Positions 7,558 to 15,301 are shown, counted from the stretch's first letter. The stretch is DNA of 22,885 nucleotides from JAGOZV01 sp964622895 (GCA_964622895.1 CAZUSB010000009.1:1-22885), one strand, 5' to 3'. A program made the numbers and translations. The notes: generated from the letters alone by a model not told the origin.

Positions 7558-8445
7558 ATGCAAGATATAAAACCGGGTGCAAAGTCAGTTCATAAATCAC
7601 CCCAAAAGTCCAATACACTAAATCGGCAGTATACACAAAAACCTGTCAGAGACACTCAAAAAAAAGTGGTCGTTAATCAAACTGCAAAAAAAACGCAACT
7701 GCGAACCACCAAATCACAGTCCGTCAATAAAAGTCCGGTGGTATCACGTTTTGCGAAAAAACCTCTATTAAATAATTCTGTTGGTTCTATAAAACGACCA
7801 AAAACTCCTAACGTAACTCCAGCCAAATCAGACCCTACTGAATCCGACAATCGTACAAAAAAGAAGGTAAAAACACCAGTTAAAATCAGCGCCAAAGAGC
7901 GAGCGATCAATCAAGCCTTGGATAGTACACCGCTAAAAACAAATAAAAAACCTAAGCGCACTATAAAGCCCAAGACAAAAAAACGTCTTATTGTTTCTAG
8001 CTCTGCCTCTGTAATCTTTTTAGTGCTAGTATTTGTTTTCATTATATTCAGTCTACCGACCTTATCGCTTCATCTTGCTAACAATCAGGCAGGTATAAAT
8101 GCGCGCTATCCGCAAACTAGCCCTGAAGGATATGATAGATCAGGTAACGCCAGATTTGTCAATGGCAGTGTAGTGATACCATTTTCCTCAAAAGACAAAA
8201 ACACAAGTTTTGCCATTACACAAACAAAGACCATTTGGGATGTGACAAAACTCAAAAGTGAAGTCAAAGAACTAAGTCACGACAACTTTATTACGACCGA
8301 ATATAAAGGTCTAACTATTTTCCATTATTCATTGGGTAGTCAATATATCACGACATGGATAAATAGCGATATATTATATGTGATCAGTGGTAACGCCAAT
8401 CTTGATCCGTCACAAATCCGGGCAATCGTAGACAGTCTGCACTAG
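7558..8445 (+). CDS. Basic single-pass membrane protein, possible DUF4367-like outer domain
   Basis: This 295-residue protein is of unknown function. The first 140 residues are cytosolic, very rich in Lys, Thr, Ser and Gln, with hardly any hydrophobic residues, so they are probably disordered and could bind nucleic acid or the inner membrane face. One transmembrane helix lies at about 145-168. The outer domain (about 170-295) has the strand pattern of a small alpha/beta fold ending in TTWINSDILYVISGNANLD and IRAIVDSLH. This resembles the C-terminal DUF4367 domain found in anti-sigma-like and lipoprotein proteins; that match is from memory of the pattern and is tentative. The layout (basic cytosolic tail, one helix, outer domain) parallels the nearby sortase. 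The gene diverges from the PEGA-protein gene and is followed 25 bp later by gltX with its own promoter. Confidence 0.75.
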   Translation: MQDIKPGAKSVHKSPQKSNTLNRQYTQKPVRDTQKKVVVNQTAKKTQLRTTKSQSVNKSPVVSRFAKKPLLNNSVGSIKRPKTPNVTPAKSDPTESDNRTKKKVKTPVKISAKERAINQALDSTPLKTNKKPKRTIKPKTKKRLIVSSSASVIFLVLVFVFIIFSLPTLSLHLANNQAGINARYPQTSPEGYDRSGNARFVNGSVVIPFSSKDKNTSFAITQTKTIWDVTKLKSEVKELSHDNFITTEYKGLTIFHYSLGSQYITTWINSDILYVISGNANLDPSQIRAIVDSLH

Positions 8446-8457
8446 ATTCATCTGTGA

Positions 8458-8463
8458 TAAAAT
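8458..8463 (+). promoter_or_regulatory. Extended -10 (TGa-TAAAAT) of gltX
   Basis: TG at 8455-8456 precedes TAAAAT, which ends 7 bases before the ATG at 8471. The predicted leader is about 1 nt. Another ATG at 8467 is out of frame. Confidence 0.5.
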
Positions 8464-8470
8464 AGTATGT

Positions 8471-9922
8471 ATGGAGAAAAATACTGTAAGAACACGCTTT
8501 GCACCTAGCCCAACTGGTTTTATGCATGTTGGTGGTGTTAGAACTGCTTTATTTGCATGGCTTCTAGCTAAACAAAATAATGGCAAATTTATTTTACGAA
8601 TAGAAGACACTGATCAAAACAGGGAAGTTGCTGGTTCTGCCGATCATATTATTCGCACTCTCAATGAGCTTGGTATTGAATATGATGAAGGACCGAACAA
8701 GCCAGGGGGATCGTCATCTTACGTCCAAAGTGAGAGACTGGACGTCTATCATAAGTGGGCACAAAAACTGATTGACAGTGGCCGCGCTTATGCCGACCCT
8801 TATACAAAAGAGGAAATAGAAGAATTCCGCAATCATGCAAAAGCTGCCAAACAGCCATTTCTATATCGTAATCATCGTCCCAAAAACCCTCCAGCGTGGG
8901 ATAGTAAAACACCGCTTCGTTTTAAAAGCGACCCAAAAAACTATCAATGGCACGACGAGGTCATGGGCAACTTAAAATCAGGTCCCGAAGTAATAGACGA
9001 TTTTATCTTAATAAAATCTGATGGCTTTCCAACCTATAATTTTGCACACATCGTCGATGATGCCGAGATGGGTATCACGCATGTTATCCGAGGACAAGAG
9101 TTTATTTCAAGCCAACCCAATTTCCTGAATCTGTACGAAGCACTGGGTCTAGAGTTTCCAGTATTTGCGACCATGCCTCATATACTCGCACCAAGCGGTC
9201 AAAAAAAGCTTTCAAAACGGGATAACGCTAAAGACGTATTAGACTACCTAGCTGAAGGATATCTACCTGAAGCACTAATCAATTTTATTGCTAGTATGGG
9301 CTGGAACGACGGTACAACACAAGAAGTATATTCTGTCCAGGATTTGATAGATAAATTTAGTCTCGATCGTGTTGGCAGGAGTGGCGCAAGATTTGATGAA
9401 AATCGTCTAATATGGCTAAACGGTCAACACATTCGCGGTCTCACCTTTGATCAACTAAAAACAGAGTCTGAAAAATTTTGGCCCGAATCCGCCCTTGGTC
9501 AGCCCGAAGAATTAAAAGATAAGGTCCTGCTATTAGTCAAAGATCGCTTAAAAACCTTTAGCGACTTACCAATACTAACTGAATATTTTTTCACTGAACC
9601 GACATCAAACTGGTCATTGATACAAAACAACAAACAGCTAAAAAAATTATCTAACAAAGAAATCGGAGAGTTGCTAGAAAAAGCCCGAGAAGCATTAACA
9701 CAAACAGATAATGACGCTGGAGCTATACAAAATACACTCAATGAGCTATTGACTGAAACCAATACAAAACCTGCTGTGTTATTTAGTTTGATTCGTACGG
9801 TTTTGACATGGGCGCCATTTAGCCCACAACTAAACGAAACAATTGAAATTCTTGGAAAAGATGTGGTTAATAAGCGTCTATCAAAAGCTATTTCTGAGTC
9901 GGATTCATTAGTAGAAATATAA
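8471..9922 (+). CDS. gltX: Glutamyl-tRNA synthetase
   Basis: This 483-residue class I aminoacyl-tRNA synthetase charges tRNA-Glu with glutamate in the cytoplasm. The HIGH-type motif sits in APSPTGFMHVGGVRTALF (His19), and the KMSKS-type motif is KLSKR (246-250). Between them are the RIEDTDQNR stretch of the active site and QEFISSQPNFLNLYEALG, both standard for GltX. The C-terminal anticodon-binding region (about 330-483) is helical and of normal size, so the protein is full length. In bacteria without GlnRS the enzyme also charges tRNA-Gln for later amidation; whether that applies here cannot be told from this window. The tRNA-Glu(CTC) gene lies about 3 kb downstream on the other strand. The start fits a nearly leaderless transcript. 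Confidence 0.97.
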   Translation: MEKNTVRTRFAPSPTGFMHVGGVRTALFAWLLAKQNNGKFILRIEDTDQNREVAGSADHIIRTLNELGIEYDEGPNKPGGSSSYVQSERLDVYHKWAQKLIDSGRAYADPYTKEEIEEFRNHAKAAKQPFLYRNHRPKNPPAWDSKTPLRFKSDPKNYQWHDEVMGNLKSGPEVIDDFILIKSDGFPTYNFAHIVDDAEMGITHVIRGQEFISSQPNFLNLYEALGLEFPVFATMPHILAPSGQKKLSKRDNAKDVLDYLAEGYLPEALINFIASMGWNDGTTQEVYSVQDLIDKFSLDRVGRSGARFDENRLIWLNGQHIRGLTFDQLKTESEKFWPESALGQPEELKDKVLLLVKDRLKTFSDLPILTEYFFTEPTSNWSLIQNNKQLKKLSNKEIGELLEKAREALTQTDNDAGAIQNTLNELLTETNTKPAVLFSLIRTVLTWAPFSPQLNETIEILGKDVVNKRLSKAISESDSLVEI

Positions 9923-9945
9923 CAGCATTCATACTAGACTCATGC

Positions 9946-9951
9946 TATAAT
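9946..9951 (+). promoter_or_regulatory. Extended -10 (TGc-TATAAT) of the DUF3048-kinase-receiver operon
   Basis: TG at 9943-9944 precedes TATAAT. The box ends 11 bases before the ATG at 9963, giving a predicted leader of about 5 nt. It probably drives all three genes through 12967. Confidence 0.6.
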
Positions 9952-9962
9952 AAATAAAGGTC

Positions 9963-11051
9963 ATGAATAAAATAAAAACATTTTTCAAAAATACAATTGA
10001 GTGGATATTAAAGCATGCTGTCTCAATCATGGTCATTTTAGCTGTTTTTTGGGCTGGCTTCTTGATAATCTATCAAGCCAGACTAAACGCTCTCAATGTC
10101 GGTAGAAATTCACAGCCAATAGCTATCGCACCGCCAAAGGAGCCTGAGGTGTTTTACTCAGCAGTCAGTGGAGTGCCAGTAGAAAGTGCCAATCTAGCCA
10201 CTGCACCCGTAACAGCTATCATGATAGAGAACAGTCCTTCAGCTAGGCCACAATCAGGATTAAAAAATAGTGGAGTTGTTTATGAAGCTATCGCCGAGGG
10301 TGGCATCACTCGCTTTTTAGTCATCTATCAAACTGAAAAACCAACCCTAGTAGGTCCGGTGCGTAGTCTTAGACCATATTACGTAGAATGGCTTAAACCA
10401 TACGATGCTTCAGTGGCTCACGTAGGAGGTAGCAAAAGAGCGCTAGATGAGGTTCGAAATGGTAGCTATCGTGATATTGACCAATTTTTAAATCCAAGTA
10501 CATATTGGCGCGCTACAGATCGTCGCGCCCCGCATAACGTCTATACTAGTTTTGAAAAAATTGACGCTCTTAACGCGCAAAAAGGATTCACCACATCAAA
10601 CGCCCAAGGCTTTTTAAGAGTTAAATCTGATAAAAAATCCTCTCAGCCACAAGAAGACATACCAGCTACAAAAATAAATATTGGTATTAGTAGCAATCTT
10701 TATAACCCCTCATATGTATATAATGGCGAAGCAAAAACATACGCTCGTAGTTTAGGCGGTAAACCTCATCTAGACAGAGAAGACGGGCAAATAGCGCCTC
10801 GTGTGGTGATTGCGATGTTCGTCAAGGAAAATACTGTTAACGAAGATGGCGCCAGAGAGAATATTATTACAACCGGAAAGGGCAGGGCTGTTATTTTTCA
10901 AAACGGAACAGTCAAGGACGTATTTTGGGAACGACCTAGCGTCAATGAGCAAATCAAATTTACAGATAGTGAAGGAAAATCAGTTTTATTAGAACGAGGT
11001 CAAACCTGGATTAGCGCAGTACCCGAAAGAGGATCGGTTACATGGGAGTAA
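9963..11051 (+). CDS. Membrane-anchored DUF3048 (YerB-like) protein
   Basis: This is a 362-residue protein with one N-terminal helix (about 18-37) and an outer domain. The DUF3048 signature is clear: AIMIENSPSARPQSGL, VYEAIAEGGITRFLVIYQ, VGPVRSLRPYYVEW and the RRAPHNVYTSFEKI stretch (about 75-205). A C-terminal half (about 230-360) follows, as in the family, ending in RGQTWISAVPERGSV. Family members such as Bacillus YerB are lipoproteins of unknown function; here the anchor is a helix, since no lipobox cysteine is visible. Its stop overlaps the start of a histidine kinase gene by 10 bp, so the two are translated together. That suggests the protein acts outside the cell as a ligand-binding or accessory partner of the kinase (inference). 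Confidence 0.88.
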   Translation: MNKIKTFFKNTIEWILKHAVSIMVILAVFWAGFLIIYQARLNALNVGRNSQPIAIAPPKEPEVFYSAVSGVPVESANLATAPVTAIMIENSPSARPQSGLKNSGVVYEAIAEGGITRFLVIYQTEKPTLVGPVRSLRPYYVEWLKPYDASVAHVGGSKRALDEVRNGSYRDIDQFLNPSTYWRATDRRAPHNVYTSFEKIDALNAQKGFTTSNAQGFLRVKSDKKSSQPQEDIPATKINIGISSNLYNPSYVYNGEAKTYARSLGGKPHLDREDGQIAPRVVIAMFVKENTVNEDGARENIITTGKGRAVIFQNGTVKDVFWERPSVNEQIKFTDSEGKSVLLERGQTWISAVPERGSVTWE

Positions 11052-12580
11052 AAAAACAAGCACCTTCAATCAACGGCTATTGGTTAAAAACGGTTGATAA
11101 AATCAATTCACTAGCAACGATAACCGGTCTGACTGAGTCGGCGATTGTTGGGGTGTTTATATATTTATCATTTCAGCCGCCACTAGACTCCGTATTGTTT
11201 TGGCTTGGGCTCCTTCTGCTGGCAATTACATTAATTATCATGAATGCTATTTTGCTCCACCATACTATTAAACCTTTACGAGACATACTGGCTGTTACCG
11301 CAAAGGCAAATAACGAGACTACAACCACCCTTAAGCAACCCAATCTTAATAGTGACAAATACAAAGATAGTGGTTTTGATATTGCTGTCTCGGCTATATA
11401 TAATCGTTCTCTTAACACACCTACCGAAATTGCGTCTAGCTCAAATGTAGGCTGTGATGACCTAAAGGAGGCTCTAGATAGAATTAAGCACAAAATCATT
11501 ACGTTAAACCACGACGGTGACATTATCTATTATAATAAAAATGCTCCAGTTAAGGACTCTCCTAGTGGTGATGACCGTACCGAGCTAGAACTAATCTTTA
11601 ATGGCGAAGACAACTTTGAAAATTGGTACCATAATATTAAAGATAATGCCGTTAATGCAGAAAATACATGGCATCGGATTTCGGATAGCGTACCCGGTCA
11701 AGAAGAAAGGCGCCTTTTTGATATCGAGGTAAATTTCAAAAAAGGAAGCAAGCATGAGACAGTTATTTCAGTCCTAGATCGGACCAAAGATTACGAGTCA
11801 GACGAAGAAGCGTTAGATTTTATCGCTTTTGCTGCTCATGAGCTACGTGGACCCATCACTGTCATAAAAGGTTATCTAGACGTCCTCCATGAGGAGCTTA
11901 AAGGCACACTTGTCGAAGATCAGGAAGAGTTATTTAATCGTCTGAACGTTTCTTCTAATAAGCTGTCGGGCTATATTAATAATATCCTCAATACATCTCG
12001 CTATGATCGACGACACATGAAAGTTATTTTATCCAAAGACTCCTATAGTAAAGTTTATGCAGGGATTGCCGACGACATGCAGCAACGCGCAACCACTCAA
12101 GGACGGACGATTGAAGTCACTATTCCTGAAAATATTTCGTCGATTGCCGTAGATAGAAATAGCATGAGTGAAGTAATGGCAAATCTAATTGATAACGCTA
12201 TAAAATACAGCAACGAAGGAGGTTTAGTCTTAGTTTCTGCTAAAGATTCTGGGGAATTTGTAGATTTTATCGTCACAGACAAGGGCATAGGTATGCCCAG
12301 TAATGTAGTAGAAAATTTGTTTCGAAAATTTTATCGGTCGCATCGTTCCCGTGAAGCGGTCGCCGGTACAGGAATTGGGCTATATATTACAAAAGCTATC
12401 GTAGAATCACACGGTGGTCATATTAATGTCACGTCATCAGAAGGTAAGGGCTCTACGTTTACAGTTTCGCTACCAACATACGATTCAGTATCTAAAAAAC
12501 TTGACGAGAACAAGAGTAATGAGGATATAATTAAAGAAGGTGGTGGCTGGATAAAAAATCATGGAATGTATAGGGAGTAA
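11042..12580 (+). CDS. Membrane histidine kinase coupled to DUF3048 protein
   Basis: This is a 512-residue sensor kinase. Two close hydrophobic helices (about 26-41 and 49-72) leave almost no outer loop, so an outside signal may come through the co-encoded DUF3048 protein (inference). A cytosolic region at about 85-255 includes a PAS-like segment (IITLNHDGDIIYYNKNAP onward). The H-box is AAHELRGPITVIKGYL with His266; the usual Thr of HELRTP is Gly here. The ATP-binding domain has an N-box (Asn381 to Asn385, NLIDNAIKYS), G1 box DKGIG (413-417) and G2 box GTGIGLYI (442-449), so the kinase should be active. It starts inside the end of the DUF3048 gene and is followed 3 bp after its stop by a receiver-only regulator. 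Its final codons contain the GGGAG that serves as that gene's ribosome site. Confidence 0.93.
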   Translation: MGVKKQAPSINGYWLKTVDKINSLATITGLTESAIVGVFIYLSFQPPLDSVLFWLGLLLLAITLIIMNAILLHHTIKPLRDILAVTAKANNETTTTLKQPNLNSDKYKDSGFDIAVSAIYNRSLNTPTEIASSSNVGCDDLKEALDRIKHKIITLNHDGDIIYYNKNAPVKDSPSGDDRTELELIFNGEDNFENWYHNIKDNAVNAENTWHRISDSVPGQEERRLFDIEVNFKKGSKHETVISVLDRTKDYESDEEALDFIAFAAHELRGPITVIKGYLDVLHEELKGTLVEDQEELFNRLNVSSNKLSGYINNILNTSRYDRRHMKVILSKDSYSKVYAGIADDMQQRATTQGRTIEVTIPENISSIAVDRNSMSEVMANLIDNAIKYSNEGGLVLVSAKDSGEFVDFIVTDKGIGMPSNVVENLFRKFYRSHRSREAVAGTGIGLYITKAIVESHGGHINVTSSEGKGSTFTVSLPTYDSVSKKLDENKSNEDIIKEGGGWIKNHGMYRE

Positions 12581-12583
12581 CAA

Positions 12584-12967
12584 ATGCAAACAAAAAATAT
12601 TTTATGTATAGAAGATGACAGATTTATCGGCGAGATGTACGTCAGAAGCCTCCGAAAGGCTGGCTACTCAGTCGATTGGATGATTGACGGCAACGATGGT
12701 CTAGTTGCAGCACAAAACAAAGATTATGACATTATATTACTAGACGTGATGCTACCAGAAAAAAGAGGCCCTGAAATACTCCAGGAGCTTAGAGGAACAG
12801 AAAAAGGTGATATGATTCCAAACACAAAAGTTATTGTGTTAACTAATTTTGAGCAAGATATTCAATCTAGAGAGTGGATGGAAAAAAACGCCGATGCATA
12901 TCTAATTAAAGCGGATATTACTCCCCGTAAACTGATTGATAATATCGATAAATTATTAAATAGTTAA
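12584..12967 (+). CDS. Receiver-only response regulator (CheY-like)
   Basis: This 127-residue protein consists of one receiver domain. It has the acidic pair Asp11-Asp12, phospho-acceptor Asp54 in IILLDVMLPE, Thr87 and Lys109. No output domain follows; the protein ends after the last receiver helix. Such stand-alone receivers act by binding other proteins (CheY, PilG/PilH, Spo0F types) or by passing phosphate on. The partner here is unknown. The ATG is preceded by GGGAG that overlaps the kinase stop, which ties its production to that of the kinase. The usual Lys-Pro pair after the conserved lysine is Lys-Ala here (LIKADITP). The gene ends 9 bp before the tRNA-Glu gene on the other strand. Confidence 0.94.
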   Translation: MQTKNILCIEDDRFIGEMYVRSLRKAGYSVDWMIDGNDGLVAAQNKDYDIILLDVMLPEKRGPEILQELRGTEKGDMIPNTKVIVLTNFEQDIQSREWMEKNADAYLIKADITPRKLIDNIDKLLNS

Positions 12968-12976
12968 ATTCTGATT

Positions 12977-13051
12977 TGGTGATCGCACCGGGAATCGAAC
13001 CCGGATTGTCAGGATGAGAACCTGATGTCCTAACCGTTAGACGATGCGACC
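12977..13051 (-). tRNA. tRNA-Glu (anticodon CTC)
   Basis: This is a 75-nt tRNA read on the minus strand. The acceptor GGTCGCA pairs with TGCGATC (one G-U), then discriminator A and an encoded CCA (12977-12979). The D arm has GTCTAACGGTTAGGAC, a pattern typical of tRNA-Glu. The anticodon stem ATCAGG/CCTGAC region encloses TTCTCAT with CTC (13018 to 13016), and the T arm is CCGGG TTCGATT CCCGG. It decodes GAG. It lies tail to tail with the receiver-only regulator gene. Confidence 0.96.
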
Positions 13052-13060
13052 TCAATCTAT

Positions 13061-13069
13061 ATTTTATCA
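13061..13069 (-). promoter_or_regulatory. Extended -10 (TGa-TAAAAT) of tRNA-Glu
   Basis: On the minus strand TGATAAAAT ends 9 bases before the tRNA 5' end, so only a short precursor leader is expected. It sits immediately after the terminator hairpin of the preceding minus-strand gene. Confidence 0.55.
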
Positions 13070-13096
13070 AAATACCCTCTGTATTACCAGAGGGTA
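13067..13096 (-). terminator. Rho-independent terminator of the small membrane protein gene
   Basis: A perfect 8-bp inverted repeat, TACCCTCT (13073-13080) and AGAGGGTA (13089-13096), has an 8-base loop. On the minus strand the stem is followed by a short T-rich run (its end TA plus TTTT). It lies 21 bp past the stop of the small membrane protein gene. The T run is short, so termination may be partial and read-through into tRNA-Glu is possible. Confidence 0.6.
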
Positions 13097-13117
13097 AAAT
13101 TTACTAAACACGCTGCA

Positions 13118-13342
13118 CTATTGGTCTTGTTTTGCAGGGTTCTTATGAGATAACAGATAAATAATCGGTAGAATACCAGCCGAATTAATCAAAAACATAA
13201 AAATAAACCAACCCTTGGATTGATTTTCGCCTGCACGATAAAGTGCAACACCCTTTAGTACTACCTCAATAATCACTAGGATTATAATTAGTATCATTAC
13301 CCATGTTGGCAAAGTTTGGTTAATTGTTACTGACTCTTCCAT
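13118..13342 (-). CDS. Small two-helix membrane protein (DUF5652-like)
   Basis: This is a 74-residue protein with two hydrophobic helices (about 13-33 and 43-63) joined by a short loop ALYRAGENQSKGW. The second part, KGWFIFMFLINSAGILPIIYL, resembles small CPR proteins annotated as DUF5652 and the N-terminal module of phospholipase-D-like membrane proteins; this is recognition from memory. The function is unknown. I chose the ATG at 13340-13342: the longer open frame runs back over the promoter, while this start has AAGGAGAG directly upstream. Its promoter shares bases with that of rpiB on the other strand. A hairpin terminator follows the gene. Confidence 0.82.
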   Translation of the reverse strand: MEESVTINQTLPTWVMILIIILVIIEVVLKGVALYRAGENQSKGWFIFMFLINSAGILPIIYLLSHKNPAKQDQ

Positions 13343-13363
13343 TATACTCTCCTTATTTAATGA

Positions 13364-13373
13364 TATAATTATA
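13364..13373. promoter_or_regulatory. Palindromic bidirectional -10 for rpiB and the small membrane protein
   Basis: The ten bases TATAATTATA read the same on both strands and give two overlapping TATAAT boxes: 13364-13369 for rpiB (with TG at 13361-13362, extended -10) and 13373 to 13368 for the minus-strand gene. To the right the box ends 6 bases before the rpiB ATG (leaderless). To the left it predicts a leader of about 19 nt carrying a clear ribosome site. Confidence 0.65.
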
Positions 13374-13375
13374 AC

Positions 13376-13831
13376 ATGAAGATACATATAGGCACAGACC
13401 ACGCAGGTCTAGAATTTAAAGAAAAAATTGTTGTACATCTCAAAAATAAAGGTCACGAGGTAACAGATCATGGTGCCCATCAGTACGATCCCGATGACGA
13501 TTATCCCGCTTTTTGCATTGCAGTTGGCGAGGGCGTTGTACTAGATGAGACTGACGGACACGAAAGTTTAGGAGTAGTTTTTGGCGGTTCGGGAAACGGC
13601 GAACAAATAGCGGCTAATAAAGTATATGGCGTTAGAGCAGCGTTAGTGTGGAACGAAGATACGGCCAGACTAGCCCGCCAACACAACAATGCCAATATTA
13701 TCTCTATTGGCGCACGACAACACACGGAAGAAGAAGCTGTTAAATTAATAGATATTTTTATTAATGAGCCCTTTTCAAACGAGGAGCGACACATTCGCCG
13801 CATATCCCAGATAAAGGAGTATGAAAACTAA
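13376..13831 (+). CDS. rpiB: Ribose-5-phosphate isomerase B
   Basis: This 151-residue cytoplasmic enzyme interconverts ribose 5-phosphate and ribulose 5-phosphate in the pentose phosphate pathway. The RpiB/LacA/LacB fold is shown by MKIHIGTDHAGLEFKEK at the start, GGSGNGEQIAANK in the middle and the IISIGARQHTEEEA segment. The GSGNGEQ motif puts Glu76 where many RpiB proteins (E. coli type) use a catalytic Cys; the Mycobacterium tuberculosis enzyme is known to use Glu there. The YDPDDDYPAFCIAVG segment and the HNNAN motif with His103 also resemble actinobacterial RpiB closely. The length fits the family. It is the first gene of a set with a small membrane protein and malic enzyme, with overlapping stop/start codons. 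Its own transcript appears leaderless. Confidence 0.95.
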   Translation: MKIHIGTDHAGLEFKEKIVVHLKNKGHEVTDHGAHQYDPDDDYPAFCIAVGEGVVLDETDGHESLGVVFGGSGNGEQIAANKVYGVRAALVWNEDTARLARQHNNANIISIGARQHTEEEAVKLIDIFINEPFSNEERHIRRISQIKEYEN

Positions 13832-14139
13832 TGGAAGAAGCAGTTAACCTCTTAAGCCCGGGACAAAGCGAACAAATAGCTAATGGCATTTCCCATTTAT
13901 TTCCGATCCTCGCCATTAGTGCAGGAACTGTATCGTTAATTTTAGTTATATATTTTGTCGTAATTATTATCCTGAAGGTGTCCGTCAGCAAACGAAACGC
14001 CAAAATGCGAGATGACATCGCAGAAATTCGTCGTATCCTTGAGGGAAAAGCAAGGATAACGCCACACGATGAACATCATCATCCAGAAATTCATTTAGCG
14101 GATGGCGCAATAAAAAGAGAAGAAGGGGATAGAATATGA
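13831..14139 (+). CDS. Small membrane protein with His/Asp-rich tail
   Basis: This 102-residue protein is not recognised. A short N-terminal amphipathic stretch is followed by one long hydrophobic helix (about 25-50), then a charged helix likely to form a coiled coil (about 52-72, MRDDIAEIRRILEGKA) and a tail with PHDEHHHPEIH (about 78-88). The His/Asp/Glu cluster could bind metal, but nothing proves it. The start codon overlaps the rpiB stop by one base (TAATG), with AAAGGAG near the end of rpiB, and the stop overlaps the malic enzyme start (ATGA). It is therefore a genuine member of this operon and not a chance frame. Confidence 0.75.
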   Translation: MEEAVNLLSPGQSEQIANGISHLFPILAISAGTVSLILVIYFVVIIILKVSVSKRNAKMRDDIAEIRRILEGKARITPHDEHHHPEIHLADGAIKREEGDRI

Positions 14140-15287
14140 TCGATCACAACAAAAACGCCATTAACCTACACAAAAAACATGGTGGTAAATTAACTACCTC
14201 ACTAAGAGATACCGACGAAATAACCAAAGAGAAGCTCTCTGCTTACTATACACCTGGTGTAGCCGCTGTTAGCAAAGAGATAGCAAATAACCCCAGCAAG
14301 CTTCGTGATTTTACCTGGACAAATAATCTTGTTGCCGTTATATCCGATGGCTCAGCGGTTTTAGGACTTGGTGATATTGGACCTAAAGCCAGCTTGCCGG
14401 TCATGGAAGGCAAATCTTTTTTATTTAAACATTTCGCTGACATAGACAGTGTGCCGATTATTTTAGATGTACATACTCCAGACGAAATTGTTCAGACTAT
14501 AAAAAATATAGCTCTTAGTTTCGGTGCGATTAATCTAGAAGATATCGCCGCACCTAAAGCTTTTGAGATAGAAGAAAGGCTAAAAGCCGAGCTTGACATA
14601 CCGGTATTCCATGACGATCAACACGGAACTGCAATCGTGACACTGGCTGGATTAATTAACGCGACAAAAGTCGTCGGCAAAAAACTTGATGACACCAAGA
14701 TTGTGATTGTCGGTGCAGGGGCAGCTGGAGTAGCTATTACAAAATTGCTTAGCCTATATTCAAACGCGGATATAATCTCTGTAGACAGTAGAGGCATAAT
14801 AAGTTCTTCTCGTAACGACTTAAACGATTCAAAGAAAGAACTTCTTCTTTTGACCAACAAAAACGACATTAGTGGCGACTTGAGTGACGCACTGTCTGAT
14901 GCTGATATTTTTATCGGCGTGAGCCAACCCAATTTACTAACTAAAGATGATGTCCAGAAAATGGCAAAAAAACCGATAGTTTTTGCGCTAGCCAACCCCG
15001 ACCCAGAGATACTTCCAGAGTTAGCCAAGGAGGCGGGTGTCGCGGTGATAGCCACTGGACGAAGTGACTATCCAAATCAAGTCAATAACGCAGTAGCATT
15101 TCCTGGAATATTTCGTGGCGCACTTGACAATCAAGTTAGTAAAATTACCGATAATCACAAAATTAAAGCTGCTGAGGTAATTGCCTCTTTAGTTGACAGT
15201 CCGAACGCCCAAAATATCATACCGTCGGTTTTTGACGAGCGACTGGTTCCGTCAATCGCAAAGGAAATTACACAAAATAAATCTTAG
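14136..15287 (+). CDS. NAD(P)-dependent malic enzyme, short bacterial form
   Basis: This 383-residue cytoplasmic enzyme converts malate to pyruvate and CO2 while reducing NAD or NADP. The N-terminal malic domain has the tyrosine of AYYTPGV (Tyr38), DGSAVLGLGDIGPKASLPV and the catalytic lysine of VMEGK (Lys93). The metal and substrate acids lie in the NLEDIAAPKAFEIE and VFHDDQHGTAI motifs. The NAD(P) domain begins with IVIVGAGAAGVAI (Gly-rich loop) and ends with ANPDPEILP and SDYPNQVNNAVAFPGIFRGALD. The size fits the short form without the phosphotransacetylase domain of MaeB. Cofactor preference cannot be decided by eye. It is last in the rpiB operon and could supply pyruvate and reducing power in a cell that lacks a TCA cycle (inference). 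Confidence 0.94.
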   Translation: MIDHNKNAINLHKKHGGKLTTSLRDTDEITKEKLSAYYTPGVAAVSKEIANNPSKLRDFTWTNNLVAVISDGSAVLGLGDIGPKASLPVMEGKSFLFKHFADIDSVPIILDVHTPDEIVQTIKNIALSFGAINLEDIAAPKAFEIEERLKAELDIPVFHDDQHGTAIVTLAGLINATKVVGKKLDDTKIVIVGAGAAGVAITKLLSLYSNADIISVDSRGIISSSRNDLNDSKKELLLLTNKNDISGDLSDALSDADIFIGVSQPNLLTKDDVQKMAKKPIVFALANPDPEILPELAKEAGVAVIATGRSDYPNQVNNAVAFPGIFRGALDNQVSKITDNHKIKAAEVIASLVDSPNAQNIIPSVFDERLVPSIAKEITQNKS

Positions 15288-15301
15288 GTTATTGTTGCCT
15301 A

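Noticed and set aside
13343..13402. 20-codon N-terminal extension of the small minus-strand membrane protein
   Set aside because: It overlaps the start of rpiB and the shared -10 box; the inner Met has an AAGGAGAG site.
14618..15055. 145-codon minus-strand open frame opposite malic enzyme
   Set aside because: Antisense shadow of a conserved NAD(P)-binding domain; no promoter, ribosome site or domain of its own.
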